64,000 bases of DNA from Sphingobacterium hotanense (GTDB lineage Bacteria; Bacteroidota; Bacteroidia; Sphingobacteriales; Sphingobacteriaceae). The position numbers and the translations under genes were made by a program. Where the stretch lies: contig NZ_CP030848.1 in the NCBI RefSeq assembly GCF_008274825.1, positions 1,550,001 to 1,614,000 on the forward strand. Direction: 5' to 3'. Each line of letters begins with the position of its first letter. Position 1 is the stretch's first letter. The notes below the pieces were generated by a model. It saw only the letters and a program-made list of their open reading frames with translations. It was not told where the DNA came from and ran no database searches. Below, in pieces: positions 35,591 to 45,417 of the stretch.

Positions 35591-37204
35591 ATGAACAGAA
35601 AGAACATTTTCCTAAACACAGTATTGCTTCTTCTTTCGCTATCGGTATGGGCGCAAGATAAAAGACCAAATATTATTTTAATCCTGGCAGATGATCTGGG
35701 CTATTCGGACCTGGGATCATATGGGTCGGAAATCCCAACCCCTAATTTAGATCGTCTAGCGAAGGAAGGGTTGCGCCTTCGTGAGTTTTATAACAACTCC
35801 ATATGTGCACCCACCAGAGCATCGCTGCTGACCGGGCAGTACCAACATAAAGCCGGGGTCGGTTACTTTTCTAATGACCTGGGACTGTCTGCATATCAGG
35901 GTTATCTGAATAAGGAGTCCCTAACGATTGCGGAGGTGCTTAAAGAAAATGGCTACATTACGCTAACCTCTGGTAAGTGGCATGTGTCGGAGAAGGGGCA
36001 AAGTTATCCTTGGGAAAGAGGATTTGACTACGTCTATCCTCGCGATGATAAGAATGCAAATTCCGGAGCACCGGGTCTACGAACGCCTGAAACAGATGCG
36101 GAGGGCTATCCAACTCAAGCGACATTTTCGACCAACTTGATCACGCGGAATGCGATAGGTTTTTTGGATAGCATTAAGAGTCGACAGGAGCCGTTCTTTT
36201 TGTATTTAGCACATACGGCTCCGCATTGGCCTTTGGTTGCTCCAAAAGAGGATATAGCTCGCTTTAAAGGCAAGTATGATATGGGATGGTCGGTCCTTAG
36301 GGAGCAAAGACTAAAAAGACAGCGTGAAATCGGCTTGATACCGACGGGACTGACTCCATCAACTGCTGATCGGGATCTTTATGACTGGGAAAAACTGACT
36401 GCTGAACAAAGGGCAGGTTGGGCGAAGAAAATGGAAATATTCGCTGCGATGGTCTATCGTTTGGATCAAAGTATCGGAGAGCTGTTAGACCGCTTGGAAA
36501 AGAACGGACAATTAGATAATACGCTAATCGTCTTCCTTTCTGATAACGGTGCGCCGGCTGAGGATTTGGTTCGCTGGCATCATGGTTCGGATAGGAATAA
36601 GGGCGCTATTGGGACGGTTACTTCCTATGAATCGCAGAGTAAGAATTGGTCATATGCAAGTAACACACCGTTTAAAGCTTTTAAAGACTACATGTATGAA
36701 GGTGGTATCAATACGCCGTTCATCGCTTGGTTCCCCGGAAGAATTCAACAGGGAGAAATCAAACAAGGTACTGGACATATAATCGACTTAGCACCTACGT
36801 TCTATGAATTAGCGAATGCAAAGTATCCGGAAGCTTATAAGGCGACGAAGGTTAATGCGCTCGCAGGTAAAAGTTTATTACCACTGCTTACCAGCGAAAG
36901 CCAACAGGTGCTTCGAGAGGAAGGTCTTTTCTGGGAGCGTGCGGGGAACAGAGCAGCGAGGGTAGGGAAGTGGAAGTTGGTTTCGACTTGGCCGTCGCAA
37001 ACCTGGGAATTATATGATTTGGAGAGCGACCCGACGGAGACGAGAAATATTGCGGATAAAAATGAGGACGTCGTATCCCGACTGGCACAGGCTTATGCAA
37101 ATTGGGCAAAAGAAACAGGTGTTGTGGACTTCGCGGAATTAGAAAGTAAAGAGCCTGCATCCATGAAAGAGTTCCGGAAAAGCAAAGTGCAGGAAGTAGA
37201 ATAG
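35591..37204 (+). CDS. formylglycine-dependent sulfatase (S1 family)
   Basis: Exported sulfatase of 537 residues with signal peptide ending VWAQ. The metal-binding start is LILADDLGYSDLG, and the active-site motif is Cys72-Ala-Pro-Thr-Arg76 in NNSICAPTRASLLTGQY, where Cys72 would be converted to formylglycine. Further family stretches are SGKWHVSEKG and VFLSDNGAPAED. It should remove sulfate from a glycan or small sulfated sugar in the periplasm or at the surface. The maturation enzyme is not in this window. Last gene of the susCD operon. Confidence 0.95.
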   Translation: MNRKNIFLNTVLLLLSLSVWAQDKRPNIILILADDLGYSDLGSYGSEIPTPNLDRLAKEGLRLREFYNNSICAPTRASLLTGQYQHKAGVGYFSNDLGLSAYQGYLNKESLTIAEVLKENGYITLTSGKWHVSEKGQSYPWERGFDYVYPRDDKNANSGAPGLRTPETDAEGYPTQATFSTNLITRNAIGFLDSIKSRQEPFFLYLAHTAPHWPLVAPKEDIARFKGKYDMGWSVLREQRLKRQREIGLIPTGLTPSTADRDLYDWEKLTAEQRAGWAKKMEIFAAMVYRLDQSIGELLDRLEKNGQLDNTLIVFLSDNGAPAEDLVRWHHGSDRNKGAIGTVTSYESQSKNWSYASNTPFKAFKDYMYEGGINTPFIAWFPGRIQQGEIKQGTGHIIDLAPTFYELANAKYPEAYKATKVNALAGKSLLPLLTSESQQVLREEGLFWERAGNRAARVGKWKLVSTWPSQTWELYDLESDPTETRNIADKNEDVVSRLAQAYANWAKETGVVDFAELESKEPASMKEFRKSKVQEVE

Positions 37205-37282
37205 GGATTAAGCGAGCAGGTAGAACTAGTTTAATACCGTCCTTTGTTATTTTTTTTCTGAAATTGTCTGTTATCAATGGTC

Positions 37283-37336
37283 TTCAAGAACTTTCATTTC
37301 TGTTGATGATTCAATGAAAACATGAAAGTTTTTTCA
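37283..37336. repeat. hairpin repeat left of the DUF808 gene
   Basis: TTCAAGAACTTTCAT then TGTTGATGATTCA and ATGAAAGTTTTTTC. Arms AACTTTCAT and ATGAAAGTT can pair. A diverged direct copy lies at 38368-38420 on the other side of the DUF808 gene. The T-tract would let this copy act as a terminator for the sulfatase transcript. Confidence 0.55.
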
Positions 37337-37387
37337 AACATTTCTAAATTAATTCTATTTTAGAAAAGTAAAAGATAATTAATAACT

Positions 37388-38263
37388 ATGGCATCAGGCA
37401 TATTTGCGGTATTGGATGATATCGCTGCATTAATGGACGACGTGGCGGTAGCCAGTAAGTTGGCAACACGTAAGACTGCAGGTATTTTAGGAGACGATTT
37501 AGCCGTTAATGCAGAAAAAGCTACTGGATTTTTAGCAACCCGTGAGATTCCGGTGCTATGGGCAATTACCAAAGGCTCTTTTATCAATAAACTGATCATT
37601 GTGCCGATTGCATTGATCCTGAATGCAATATTTCCAATAGCGATCAAGTATATCTTGATCCTCGGTGGTTTTTACTTGGCTTACGAGGGGGTAGAAAAGA
37701 TTGTTCATTACCTGTTCCATCGTAAGAAAGAAGGCCATGAGGTTATCCAGAAGAATGTAGAGCAGGGGGAGATTGCAGAGAACGCGAAGATAAAGTCTGC
37801 TATTACCACTGACTTTATCTTATCGGTGGAGATTGTGATCATCGCCCTAGGAACCGTGTTAGACCAATCTTTGACGATTCAGATTCTAACGGTTTCTGTA
37901 GTAGCTATTATCGCTACGATAGGTGTCTATGGGATTGTGGCGCTAATTGTGCGCATGGACGATATGGGATATAGCCTGATCAAGCGTTCCAACGATAAGG
38001 GATTTGCTGCTAAGTTCGGGCATGCTTTAGTGAAGTTATTACCCTTAGTAATTAAATCCTTAGGCGTAATTGGAACGATTGCTTTATTGATGGTATCAGG
38101 AGATATTTTTGTTCATAATATCGACTATCTACACCATATGTTACCAAGCCTACCGGGTATTGTTAAATCAATTGCTGCAGCAATCGTTGGTGGTTTGATA
38201 GCTTTGGGATTGGTGACTGTTGGTAAAGCTTTGTTCGGCAAGAAAGAAAAAGCGCACGCTTAA
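37388..38263 (+). CDS. DUF808/YedI-family inner-membrane protein
   Basis: Hydrophobic protein of 291 residues matching the DUF808 family: start MASGIFAVLDDIAALMDDVA, then TRKTAGILGDDLAVNAEKA and a run of about six membrane segments, ending with the Lys-rich GKKEKAHA. Family function is unknown. It is a single-gene unit with its own terminator and has no clear link to the flanking polysaccharide loci. Confidence 0.92.
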   Translation: MASGIFAVLDDIAALMDDVAVASKLATRKTAGILGDDLAVNAEKATGFLATREIPVLWAITKGSFINKLIIVPIALILNAIFPIAIKYILILGGFYLAYEGVEKIVHYLFHRKKEGHEVIQKNVEQGEIAENAKIKSAITTDFILSVEIVIIALGTVLDQSLTIQILTVSVVAIIATIGVYGIVALIVRMDDMGYSLIKRSNDKGFAAKFGHALVKLLPLVIKSLGVIGTIALLMVSGDIFVHNIDYLHHMLPSLPGIVKSIAAAIVGGLIALGLVTVGKALFGKKEKAHA

Positions 38264-38299
38264 GATTCCTCAGGAAAGTAAACTTAAAATAAATAGATC

Positions 38300-38340
38300 A
38301 AGAGAGAGTTCTTATAGTAAGGGCTCTCTCTTTATTTTTT
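38300..38340 (+). terminator. intrinsic terminator of the DUF808 gene
   Basis: Stem AGAGAGAGTTCTTA (38301-38314) with TAAGGGCTCTCTCT (38318-38331), 14 pairs including two G-T, loop TAG, followed by TTTATTTTTT. Confidence 0.88.
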
Positions 38341-38367
38341 GCTGAAAGTGTTCTTTTCAAAACACCA

Positions 38368-38420
38368 TCAAGAAGCTTTATCCCTGTTGATGCTTCAAAG
38401 TATCCATTAAAGTTTTTATG
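38368..38420. repeat. hairpin repeat right of the DUF808 gene
   Basis: TCAAGAAGCTTTAT, CCTGTTGATGCTTCAAAG and TTAAAGTTTTTATG match the element at 37283-37336 in order and spacing. The DUF808 gene is thus bracketed by two direct copies. The rest of the gap to 38558 holds no gene. A pyrimidine-rich CTCCCCCTTTT at about 38477 faintly resembles the direct repeats at 42160. Confidence 0.5.
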
Positions 38421-38558
38421 AAGAAAACCTGTTTTATCAGGTTTAAACGCTATTTGTAAAGCGTTCTGAACAAATACTCCCCCTTTTAAACCGATATCAA
38501 CACCTAAAACGTCAGTTCTGCATGCATCTTCGTTCTACTGATTTAGAACCTATTTGTT

Positions 38559-41500
38559 ATGCTGAGAAAAACTTATCTATCGTTTATTCTTTTTATCGGG
38601 CTTTCAATTATTGGGAATCTGCAGGCTCAAACTAGTCAGCGGCTTATCAATGATTGGGAGTTTTTGCGCTCTGATCTTGGGGGGATATGGGAGGGGATTC
38701 GTCCTGTTCCTGCCGGAGCGCCTGAGTCTGTTCCTATATGGTCCAAGGTGCAGTTGCCACATACCTACAATGCGTCGGATGCGGTGGATCCGCATGAGAA
38801 TTATTATCAGGGTCCGGCATGGTACAGAACCAACCTATCAATAAATAACCCTTATTCCGACGGACGTGTTATTTTGCACTTCGAAGGAGCTGGCCAAAAG
38901 AGCAACGTCTATGTCTACGATCAATTAGTTACAGAGCATGTCGGTGGTTATGATGAGTGGTATGCGGATATTACGGATGCAGTAGCGAAGTTTAGGGCAT
39001 CGGAAGACGCGAAGCGCTTTAATGGAAAAGTGCCTGTGTTGATTAGAACAGATAATTCCAGAGATTTGGAGATGATTCCTTCAGATCTTTCGGATTTTAC
39101 ACTGTTTGGAGGGCTGTATCGTTATGTCAATTTGGTATATGCACCGAAGCTTTCGGTACAACATATTTTCTCGGAAATCAATCTTCAGCCTAATTTAAAG
39201 GGGGCTAAGGTGACTCTCAAAGGACGTTTTTGGAATCCTGAAGGTATAAAGGAAGCTTCATTGCAAACAAAGATATTTGATCCTAAAGGGAAGGAAATCA
39301 TTAATAAGAAACAAACTGTTTCGATTTCGAATGATGGTAATTTCAATCTTGAACCTCTTGCTGTATCCAATCCTAGTTTATGGAGTCCCAACCAGCCGAA
39401 TCTATATCGTGTGGAGATCTCGGCGATCGTAGGAAAGGATACAGCTATTTTAAAGGAGCATATCGGCTTCCGATCTTTTGAATTTGTTGCATCGGGTCCA
39501 TTTCATCTGAATGGCGAACGCCTTTTGCTGCGTGGTACGCATCGACATGAGGACCATGCGGGTGTAGGGCAAGCGATGACAGAGGAGCAGATTTGGCAAG
39601 AGATGCGGATGATGAAGGACATGGGGGTAAACTTTATTCGATTAGGACATTACCAGCAGTCGAGGATAGTTTTGGAAGCTTGCGACCAACTAGGAATATT
39701 GGTTTGGGAGGAGATTCCATGGTGTCGCGGTGGGTTGGGCGGCCCTGTATATCAGGAGCAAGCGCGCCGGATGCTCACTAATATGATTGAGCAGCATTAT
39801 AATCATCCGTCCATTATTATTTGGGGACTTGGAAACGAGAATGATTGGCCCGGCGACTTTAATGAGTTCGACCAACAGAAGATAAGGACCTTTATGACTG
39901 AGTTACATCAGTTATCTCATAAACTTGATGACTCCAGAAAGACAGCGATTCGCCGTTGTGATTTCTGTAGAGATATTGTAGATGTCTATTCGCCTTCTAT
40001 TTGGGCAGGTTGGTATCGTGGGGTATATACGGATTACAAGACAGCTAGTAGAACCGAGTTTGAGCGGGTTAGTCACTTCCTGCATGTCGAATGGGGTGGG
40101 GATAGTCATGCGCGAAGACATTCGGAGACACCTGATGAAGGGCTTTCGGAAGTGATGCGCAGTACCTCGGCAGATGAGCGCGCAGGTGATGCGTCGCTTT
40201 TCGGTGGGCCGGCGAGAGTATCAAAAGATGGCGATTGGAGTGAGAGCTACATCGTAAATCTAATTGATTGGCACCTGAAAGAACAAGAAACCATGCCTTG
40301 GTTGACCGGTACTGCATACTGGCCATTTAAGGATTTTACGACGCCGGTTCGTCCAGAGAACCCCGTCCCTTATATGAATCAAAAGGGGGTTGTTGAAAGA
40401 AACTTGAATAAGAAGGAATCATACTATGTTTTCCAATCCTATTGGACGGAGGAGCCTATGGTTCGTATCTATGGTCATAGCTGGCCAACGCGATGGGGTG
40501 ATGAAGGGCAGGAAAGAATGGTTAAAGTGTACTCGAACGCGGAAGAAGTGGAACTTTTTCACAATGGTATAAGCCTCGGAAAGAAAAAGCGTGATTCGCA
40601 GGACTTCCCTGCAGCTGGACTGCGATGGATGGTGAAATTTGAAAAAGGGAAGAATGAACTGAAGGCGATCGCGAGGAAAGGGAAGGTAGTGATATCGGAT
40701 GAGCTAGTTCAAGATTACCAAACCGAGAAATGGGGTAAACCAGCTAGCATAAGCTTGAATGCCATTGAAACTAAAGGCGATACTGTGCTATTGGAAGCTA
40801 AGTTTCTCGATGCAAAAGGAGTTCCAGTATTAGATAGTCGCGATTATTTGGAGTTTGCATCCGCAGGCGATGGATATCTTATCGTCAACCAGGGTACATC
40901 GGATGGGAGCAGTAGATTACAGGCTTATAACGGCCGTGCGCTTATCCGTTTTGTGCGAACAGGAAAGCATGCCGTCGTATCGGTGAAAGGCGATTATATC
41001 AAATCGACACTAATCAATATTACTGGTGAAGACAGAGATTTGACGACTACTGTCGTTAATAAACTCCGTCCAGAGGTTTTAGCGGCAGCGGATAAAGCCT
41101 TAGAGGAGCCCATCAGGACGATTACTTCGGCTACCAGCGAGCGTAGTTTAGGGACGAAGAATGACTTCTATTCGGAAGGAGACTATTGGTGGCCAAATCC
41201 AGAGGATAACGATGGTCCTTATATCCGTAAAGATGGCATGAGCAATCCCGATAACTTTGTAGCACATCGGGAGCTTGTGATGCGATACGGTGATATCATT
41301 AGCGATCTGGTTTCCGGATGGTTGCTAACGAAAGATGATCGCTATGCGAAGCGAGCAATGGAACATGCAAAGGCTTGGTTCGTCGATAAAAATACACGTA
41401 TGAACCCTTCGATGAACTATGCGCAAGCCATCAAGGGTGTAGCAAGTGGGAGAGGTATCGGATTAATTGATGGAATTCATTTTGTCGAAGTAGCGCGCTC

Positions 41501-42134
41501 GCTAGAACACTTAAAAACTGCTGGCAAGCTCAATGAGAAAGACGGAAAAGCGATTGAAGAATGGTTTGCTTCTTATTTAAACTGGATGAATACCCATCCC
41601 TATGGACTGGACGAAAAGGCTACTAAGAACAATCACGCTTCCTGTTGGTTATTGCAAGCAGCAGCATTCGCTCGCTATACAAATAATCAGGCTATGCTAG
41701 ACTCCTGCGTTCAACGCTATCAGCAGGTCATATTACCCAATCAGATGGCTAGTAACGGCAGTTTTCCGTTGGAGATCGAAAGAACAAAGCCATATGGATA
41801 TTCACTTTTCAACTTAGATATCTTTGCGGGTATTACGCGTATTCTGCAGAAGCATAATTCGCAGGCAGCCGAGATTACCGTAGATGGGAAGAATTTAGAA
41901 AAGGGTATTGATTTCATGTTCCCATATGTGGTAGACAAGACGAAATGGCCTTATGAAAAGGATGTAATGTATTGGGATAATTGGCCAATTGCCCATCCTT
42001 TTTTACTGTTCGGTGCATTAGATTTTCAACGGGAAGACTTGTTGAATACCTGGTTGAAGCTGCCGTTAGATTATAGTGAATTAGAAGTACGCAGAAATTC
42101 GCCGATGAGGCATCCATTAATCTGGATTCTCTAA
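38559..42134 (+). CDS. GH2 glycosidase fused to an alginate-lyase-like domain
   Basis: Exported bifunctional enzyme of 1191 residues with signal peptide ending NLQAQ. The N-terminal GH2 sandwich (SKVQLPHTYNASD, NYYQGPAWYRTNL) leads to the TIM barrel with acid/base Glu427 in IIWGLGNENDW and probable nucleophile Glu511 in FLHVEWGGDSHARR. A further Ig-like region follows. From about residue 838 an (alpha/alpha)n alginate_lyase-type domain begins (GDYWWPNPED; Asn1024-Asn-His1026 in KNNHASCWLLQAAA). PL38 or PL5-like affiliation is possible. Fusion suggests one glycan containing both a beta-linked sugar and a uronic acid. Frame is intact throughout. Confidence 0.88.
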   Translation: MLRKTYLSFILFIGLSIIGNLQAQTSQRLINDWEFLRSDLGGIWEGIRPVPAGAPESVPIWSKVQLPHTYNASDAVDPHENYYQGPAWYRTNLSINNPYSDGRVILHFEGAGQKSNVYVYDQLVTEHVGGYDEWYADITDAVAKFRASEDAKRFNGKVPVLIRTDNSRDLEMIPSDLSDFTLFGGLYRYVNLVYAPKLSVQHIFSEINLQPNLKGAKVTLKGRFWNPEGIKEASLQTKIFDPKGKEIINKKQTVSISNDGNFNLEPLAVSNPSLWSPNQPNLYRVEISAIVGKDTAILKEHIGFRSFEFVASGPFHLNGERLLLRGTHRHEDHAGVGQAMTEEQIWQEMRMMKDMGVNFIRLGHYQQSRIVLEACDQLGILVWEEIPWCRGGLGGPVYQEQARRMLTNMIEQHYNHPSIIIWGLGNENDWPGDFNEFDQQKIRTFMTELHQLSHKLDDSRKTAIRRCDFCRDIVDVYSPSIWAGWYRGVYTDYKTASRTEFERVSHFLHVEWGGDSHARRHSETPDEGLSEVMRSTSADERAGDASLFGGPARVSKDGDWSESYIVNLIDWHLKEQETMPWLTGTAYWPFKDFTTPVRPENPVPYMNQKGVVERNLNKKESYYVFQSYWTEEPMVRIYGHSWPTRWGDEGQERMVKVYSNAEEVELFHNGISLGKKKRDSQDFPAAGLRWMVKFEKGKNELKAIARKGKVVISDELVQDYQTEKWGKPASISLNAIETKGDTVLLEAKFLDAKGVPVLDSRDYLEFASAGDGYLIVNQGTSDGSSRLQAYNGRALIRFVRTGKHAVVSVKGDYIKSTLINITGEDRDLTTTVVNKLRPEVLAAADKALEEPIRTITSATSERSLGTKNDFYSEGDYWWPNPEDNDGPYIRKDGMSNPDNFVAHRELVMRYGDIISDLVSGWLLTKDDRYAKRAMEHAKAWFVDKNTRMNPSMNYAQAIKGVASGRGIGLIDGIHFVEVARSLEHLKTAGKLNEKDGKAIEEWFASYLNWMNTHPYGLDEKATKNNHASCWLLQAAAFARYTNNQAMLDSCVQRYQQVILPNQMASNGSFPLEIERTKPYGYSLFNLDIFAGITRILQKHNSQAAEITVDGKNLEKGIDFMFPYVVDKTKWPYEKDVMYWDNWPIAHPFLLFGALDFQREDLLNTWLKLPLDYSELEVRRNSPMRHPLIWIL

Positions 42135-42159
42135 AAACAGGTGTAGGATTGCAAATAAA

Positions 42160-42195
42160 GCAATTTCTACCCCTATTTGAGCAATTTCTACCCCT
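42160..42195 (+). promoter_or_regulatory. tandem direct repeat, possible HTCS/AraC binding site
   Basis: GCAATTTCTACCCCT occurs exactly twice, at 42160-42174 and 42181-42195, a 21-bp period (two helical turns), about 85 bases before the SusC start. Direct repeats are the usual target shape of AraC-type HTCS regulators, and an HTCS gene ends this locus. Binding is inferred. Confidence 0.5.
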
Positions 42196-42277
42196 AATAA
42201 ATATTAACCAATCAAGACATTTGTCTAACCCGGGTCTGCTCGGGCACTTATTTTATCCAAATTAAAACCTATCAGTT

Positions 42278-45200
42278 ATGATGAGATCATGCATCCACCT
42301 CAGTAGGAGCTGCTGTATCATAATTGGACTTATTTTTCTTGTTCAATTATCATATGCGCAAGCTTTACGAACTATTCAAGGAGTGGTACGTCTGCAAGAC
42401 GGAACTGCTGCTGCCAATGTCAGTGTATCCATTAAAAACAGTCAACAAGAGACTTCAACAAATGAAGCTGGGGACTTTCGTTTGCAAGCTTCGAATGCAG
42501 CTGTTCTGCAATTTAGACTCCTTGGTTATCAAACGCAGGAGGTTACTGTCGGAACACAATCGACCATCAATGTTGTTTTAGTTGAAAATCAAGAGAACCT
42601 CGATGAGGTTGTGGTGGTCGGCTATGGCACGCAAAAGAAAGTTAATCTAAGCGGTGCGGTAAGCCAAGTAGCAGGGGAAGAGCTTGTCGACCGTCCAAAT
42701 GTTAACCTTACGTCTGCCTTACAGGGTGTTTTGCCGGGAGTCGCAGTAACGCGAAGTAGCGGTAATCCTGGTGATGAAGGCAGTGGTATCCGTGTTCGTG
42801 GCTTTAGTTCTGCGAATAGTATGTCAGCCTTGGTATTAGTAGACGGTATTGAAATGGACCTCAACCTGATCAATCCTGATGACGTAGAGTCTATATCGGT
42901 TCTTAAGGATGCGTCAGCATCGGCAATCTATGGAGCAAGAGCTGCAGGAGGTGTCATCTTAGTTACGACGAAGAAGGGAAAAGCAGGTAAGCCGGTAGTG
43001 AATTACAATAATTACTACGGTGTTAATATCGCTGCCCGTCGTCCTGAACGTTTAAACTCTTGGGATGAGCAATTATTGATCGACGAAGCGCGCTTGAATG
43101 CGACCGGAAATCCAGAGTTCACGGAAGAGCAACGCGAATGGTTAATGAATCCGAACTTTTCTTACAGACCTAACCCAACACAGGATCGCTGGGAATATTT
43201 CGGCAACAATAACTGGATTAAGGAGGGGATGAATAAGTATAGCGACATGCATAATCACAACCTTTCCCTAAGCGGCGGTGGAGAAAAGGTAACATATAAT
43301 GTTTCCGGAGGATATTACAATCGTAGCGGTGTTCTCCGCTATGGTCCAGACGATAACTCACGTTACACCCTTCGAACGAACCTATCTGCGGAAGTAAATA
43401 AATATGTACAGTTAAATATCGCAGCCAATTACGTAGGATCTGAGGTGAATCAGAATGCTTACGGAACGCAGCAGATTATCAACAGAATGTACAGAAGTAG
43501 AACACGCCAGAGCCTTTATGTTCCAGCAGAAGATATCACAGGGCAGCCGTTCAATGGTGACTTGCAGATCAACCCGATAGACATCCAGCAAAACGGTGGT
43601 CTCTACAGACGTCTTTATGAATCTTTTACAGGTAGAGCCAATTTAAAGATCAAGAATATTGTAGAGGGGTTGACGATCGATATCACAGGTTCTAGAAATC
43701 AAGATTACTATAATATGCAACGCGATCGTCGTACGATTATTTGGTACGGACGCTCAACAAACACCATCCGATCGAAAGTAAACGATCCGAACTCTACGGA
43801 GCGGGCTAAAAACAGAGGATTCCTAAACAACCTACAAGCGGTAGCTACCTATAACTTTAAGGTTGCTGAGAATCATAACTTTACCTTGCTTGCTGGTACT
43901 TCCTTCGAAGAATACCGTAAGGATGAATTAGTAGCAGGCGCGCAGTCTTTAATCACTAACGACTTCTATAGCTTAAACTACGGTAATCCGGCGACAAAAA
44001 CCAATGGTGATGATATTCAAACATGGGCGATGGGATCTTACTTCGGTCGTTTGAACTACAACTACAAAGAACGCTATCTATTAGAAGCATCTTTCAGATA
44101 TGACGGTAGTTCGCGATTAGCGCCAGAAAACCGTTGGGAACTATTTCCTTCATTCTCTGCAGCGTGGCGTTTAGATCAGGAAGAGTTCATGAAAGATCAA
44201 ACTATCTTTGACTTGTTAAAGATTAGAGCATCTTGGGGACAATTGGGTAATGGTGCTTCCTTAGGGCTGTACGATTATATCCCGTTGTTGTCTTCAGGAT
44301 TGCGCGAGAGTGCTAGTGACAACCCTTATCTAGTGTTCAACGATGTGCGCGAGCAGTATCTCTTCCAAAAGCAATTAGCATCTCCACAAAAGACTTGGGA
44401 GGTTGTGCAACAAAGTAATATCGGTATTGACTTCGCTATCCTGAAGAATCGCCTTTCTTTCACTGGAGACTACTATGTAAAGCGCAATAAGAATATGCTA
44501 GCGGCCTTGAACTTGCCGTCTATTATTGGTATAGATGTTCCTTTTTTCAACGTGGGTGAATTAAAGAGCTGGGGATGGGAATTTGATATCAAGTGGAAAG
44601 ACAAGATCAATGATTTTAGATATTCAGTAGGATTCAATTTATCAGATAATCAAAATGAACTGGTGCGTTTCGATGGTCGTAACATCATCAATGAAGGTGT
44701 TGTCGATTTATTAGAAGGCTATCCAATGAACACCGTTTGGGGTTACAAAACAGATGGATATTTCCAAACGAAAGAAGAGTACGATGCTTATAAAGCACAA
44801 GTGAATACGCCATTCTTCCCGAACAATGCTGGTGCCGGAGATGTGAAATACTTAGACGTTAATGGCGATAGTGTTATTTCGGCAGGCGAAGGTACGCCAA
44901 ATAGTCCAGGTGACTTAGTGAACTATGGTACTTCCAACGGACGTTACTTCTACGGATTCAATATGGGCTTCCAATACAAAGGATTTGATTTCAGTGCGAT
45001 GTTGCAAGGGGTTGCCAAACGTGTATTCGTGATCTCTACAGAAACATTGTCGCCGATGTTAGGTACTGCTGATTTGCCATGGACCATACATATGGACCGT
45101 TGGTCGCCGGAGAATCCTGATGCAACCTTCCCACGCATGTATCAAACAAGTTCACATAACTACCGTCCGTCGGATAAATGGATTCAGAACGGGGCGTATT

Positions 45201-45406
45201 TACGTTTGAAGAATGTACAATTGGGTTATACATTGCCATTAAAGACACAAGCGATCCGTAAGCTGAGAGTGTTCTTCTCCGGACAAGATCTATGGGAAAC
45301 AACGAAAGTGATGGAGGTCTTCGATCCTGAGGTTCCCAACAATGTTGGAGCGACCACTTATCCGTTTTTCCGAACCGTTTCTTTTGGCCTTAATCTGACC
45401 CTTTAA
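42278..45406 (+). CDS. SusC/RagA-family TonB-dependent receptor
   Basis: Outer-membrane transporter of 1042 residues: signal peptide to about 28 (LVQLSYAQ), carboxypeptidase-regulatory-like domain about 32-104, DEVVVVGYGTQ at 109-119, plug with GIRVRGFSSANSMSALVLVD, barrel ending SFGLNLTL. No STN domain. It should import oligosaccharides made by the fused GH2/lyase. The partner SusD begins 11 bases after its stop. A second Met at position 2 leaves the exact start uncertain by one codon. Confidence 0.97.
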   Translation: MMRSCIHLSRSCCIIIGLIFLVQLSYAQALRTIQGVVRLQDGTAAANVSVSIKNSQQETSTNEAGDFRLQASNAAVLQFRLLGYQTQEVTVGTQSTINVVLVENQENLDEVVVVGYGTQKKVNLSGAVSQVAGEELVDRPNVNLTSALQGVLPGVAVTRSSGNPGDEGSGIRVRGFSSANSMSALVLVDGIEMDLNLINPDDVESISVLKDASASAIYGARAAGGVILVTTKKGKAGKPVVNYNNYYGVNIAARRPERLNSWDEQLLIDEARLNATGNPEFTEEQREWLMNPNFSYRPNPTQDRWEYFGNNNWIKEGMNKYSDMHNHNLSLSGGGEKVTYNVSGGYYNRSGVLRYGPDDNSRYTLRTNLSAEVNKYVQLNIAANYVGSEVNQNAYGTQQIINRMYRSRTRQSLYVPAEDITGQPFNGDLQINPIDIQQNGGLYRRLYESFTGRANLKIKNIVEGLTIDITGSRNQDYYNMQRDRRTIIWYGRSTNTIRSKVNDPNSTERAKNRGFLNNLQAVATYNFKVAENHNFTLLAGTSFEEYRKDELVAGAQSLITNDFYSLNYGNPATKTNGDDIQTWAMGSYFGRLNYNYKERYLLEASFRYDGSSRLAPENRWELFPSFSAAWRLDQEEFMKDQTIFDLLKIRASWGQLGNGASLGLYDYIPLLSSGLRESASDNPYLVFNDVREQYLFQKQLASPQKTWEVVQQSNIGIDFAILKNRLSFTGDYYVKRNKNMLAALNLPSIIGIDVPFFNVGELKSWGWEFDIKWKDKINDFRYSVGFNLSDNQNELVRFDGRNIINEGVVDLLEGYPMNTVWGYKTDGYFQTKEEYDAYKAQVNTPFFPNNAGAGDVKYLDVNGDSVISAGEGTPNSPGDLVNYGTSNGRYFYGFNMGFQYKGFDFSAMLQGVAKRVFVISTETLSPMLGTADLPWTIHMDRWSPENPDATFPRMYQTSSHNYRPSDKWIQNGAYLRLKNVQLGYTLPLKTQAIRKLRVFFSGQDLWETTKVMEVFDPEVPNNVGATTYPFFRTVSFGLNLTL

Positions 45407-45417
45407 TCTCCTGTCAC

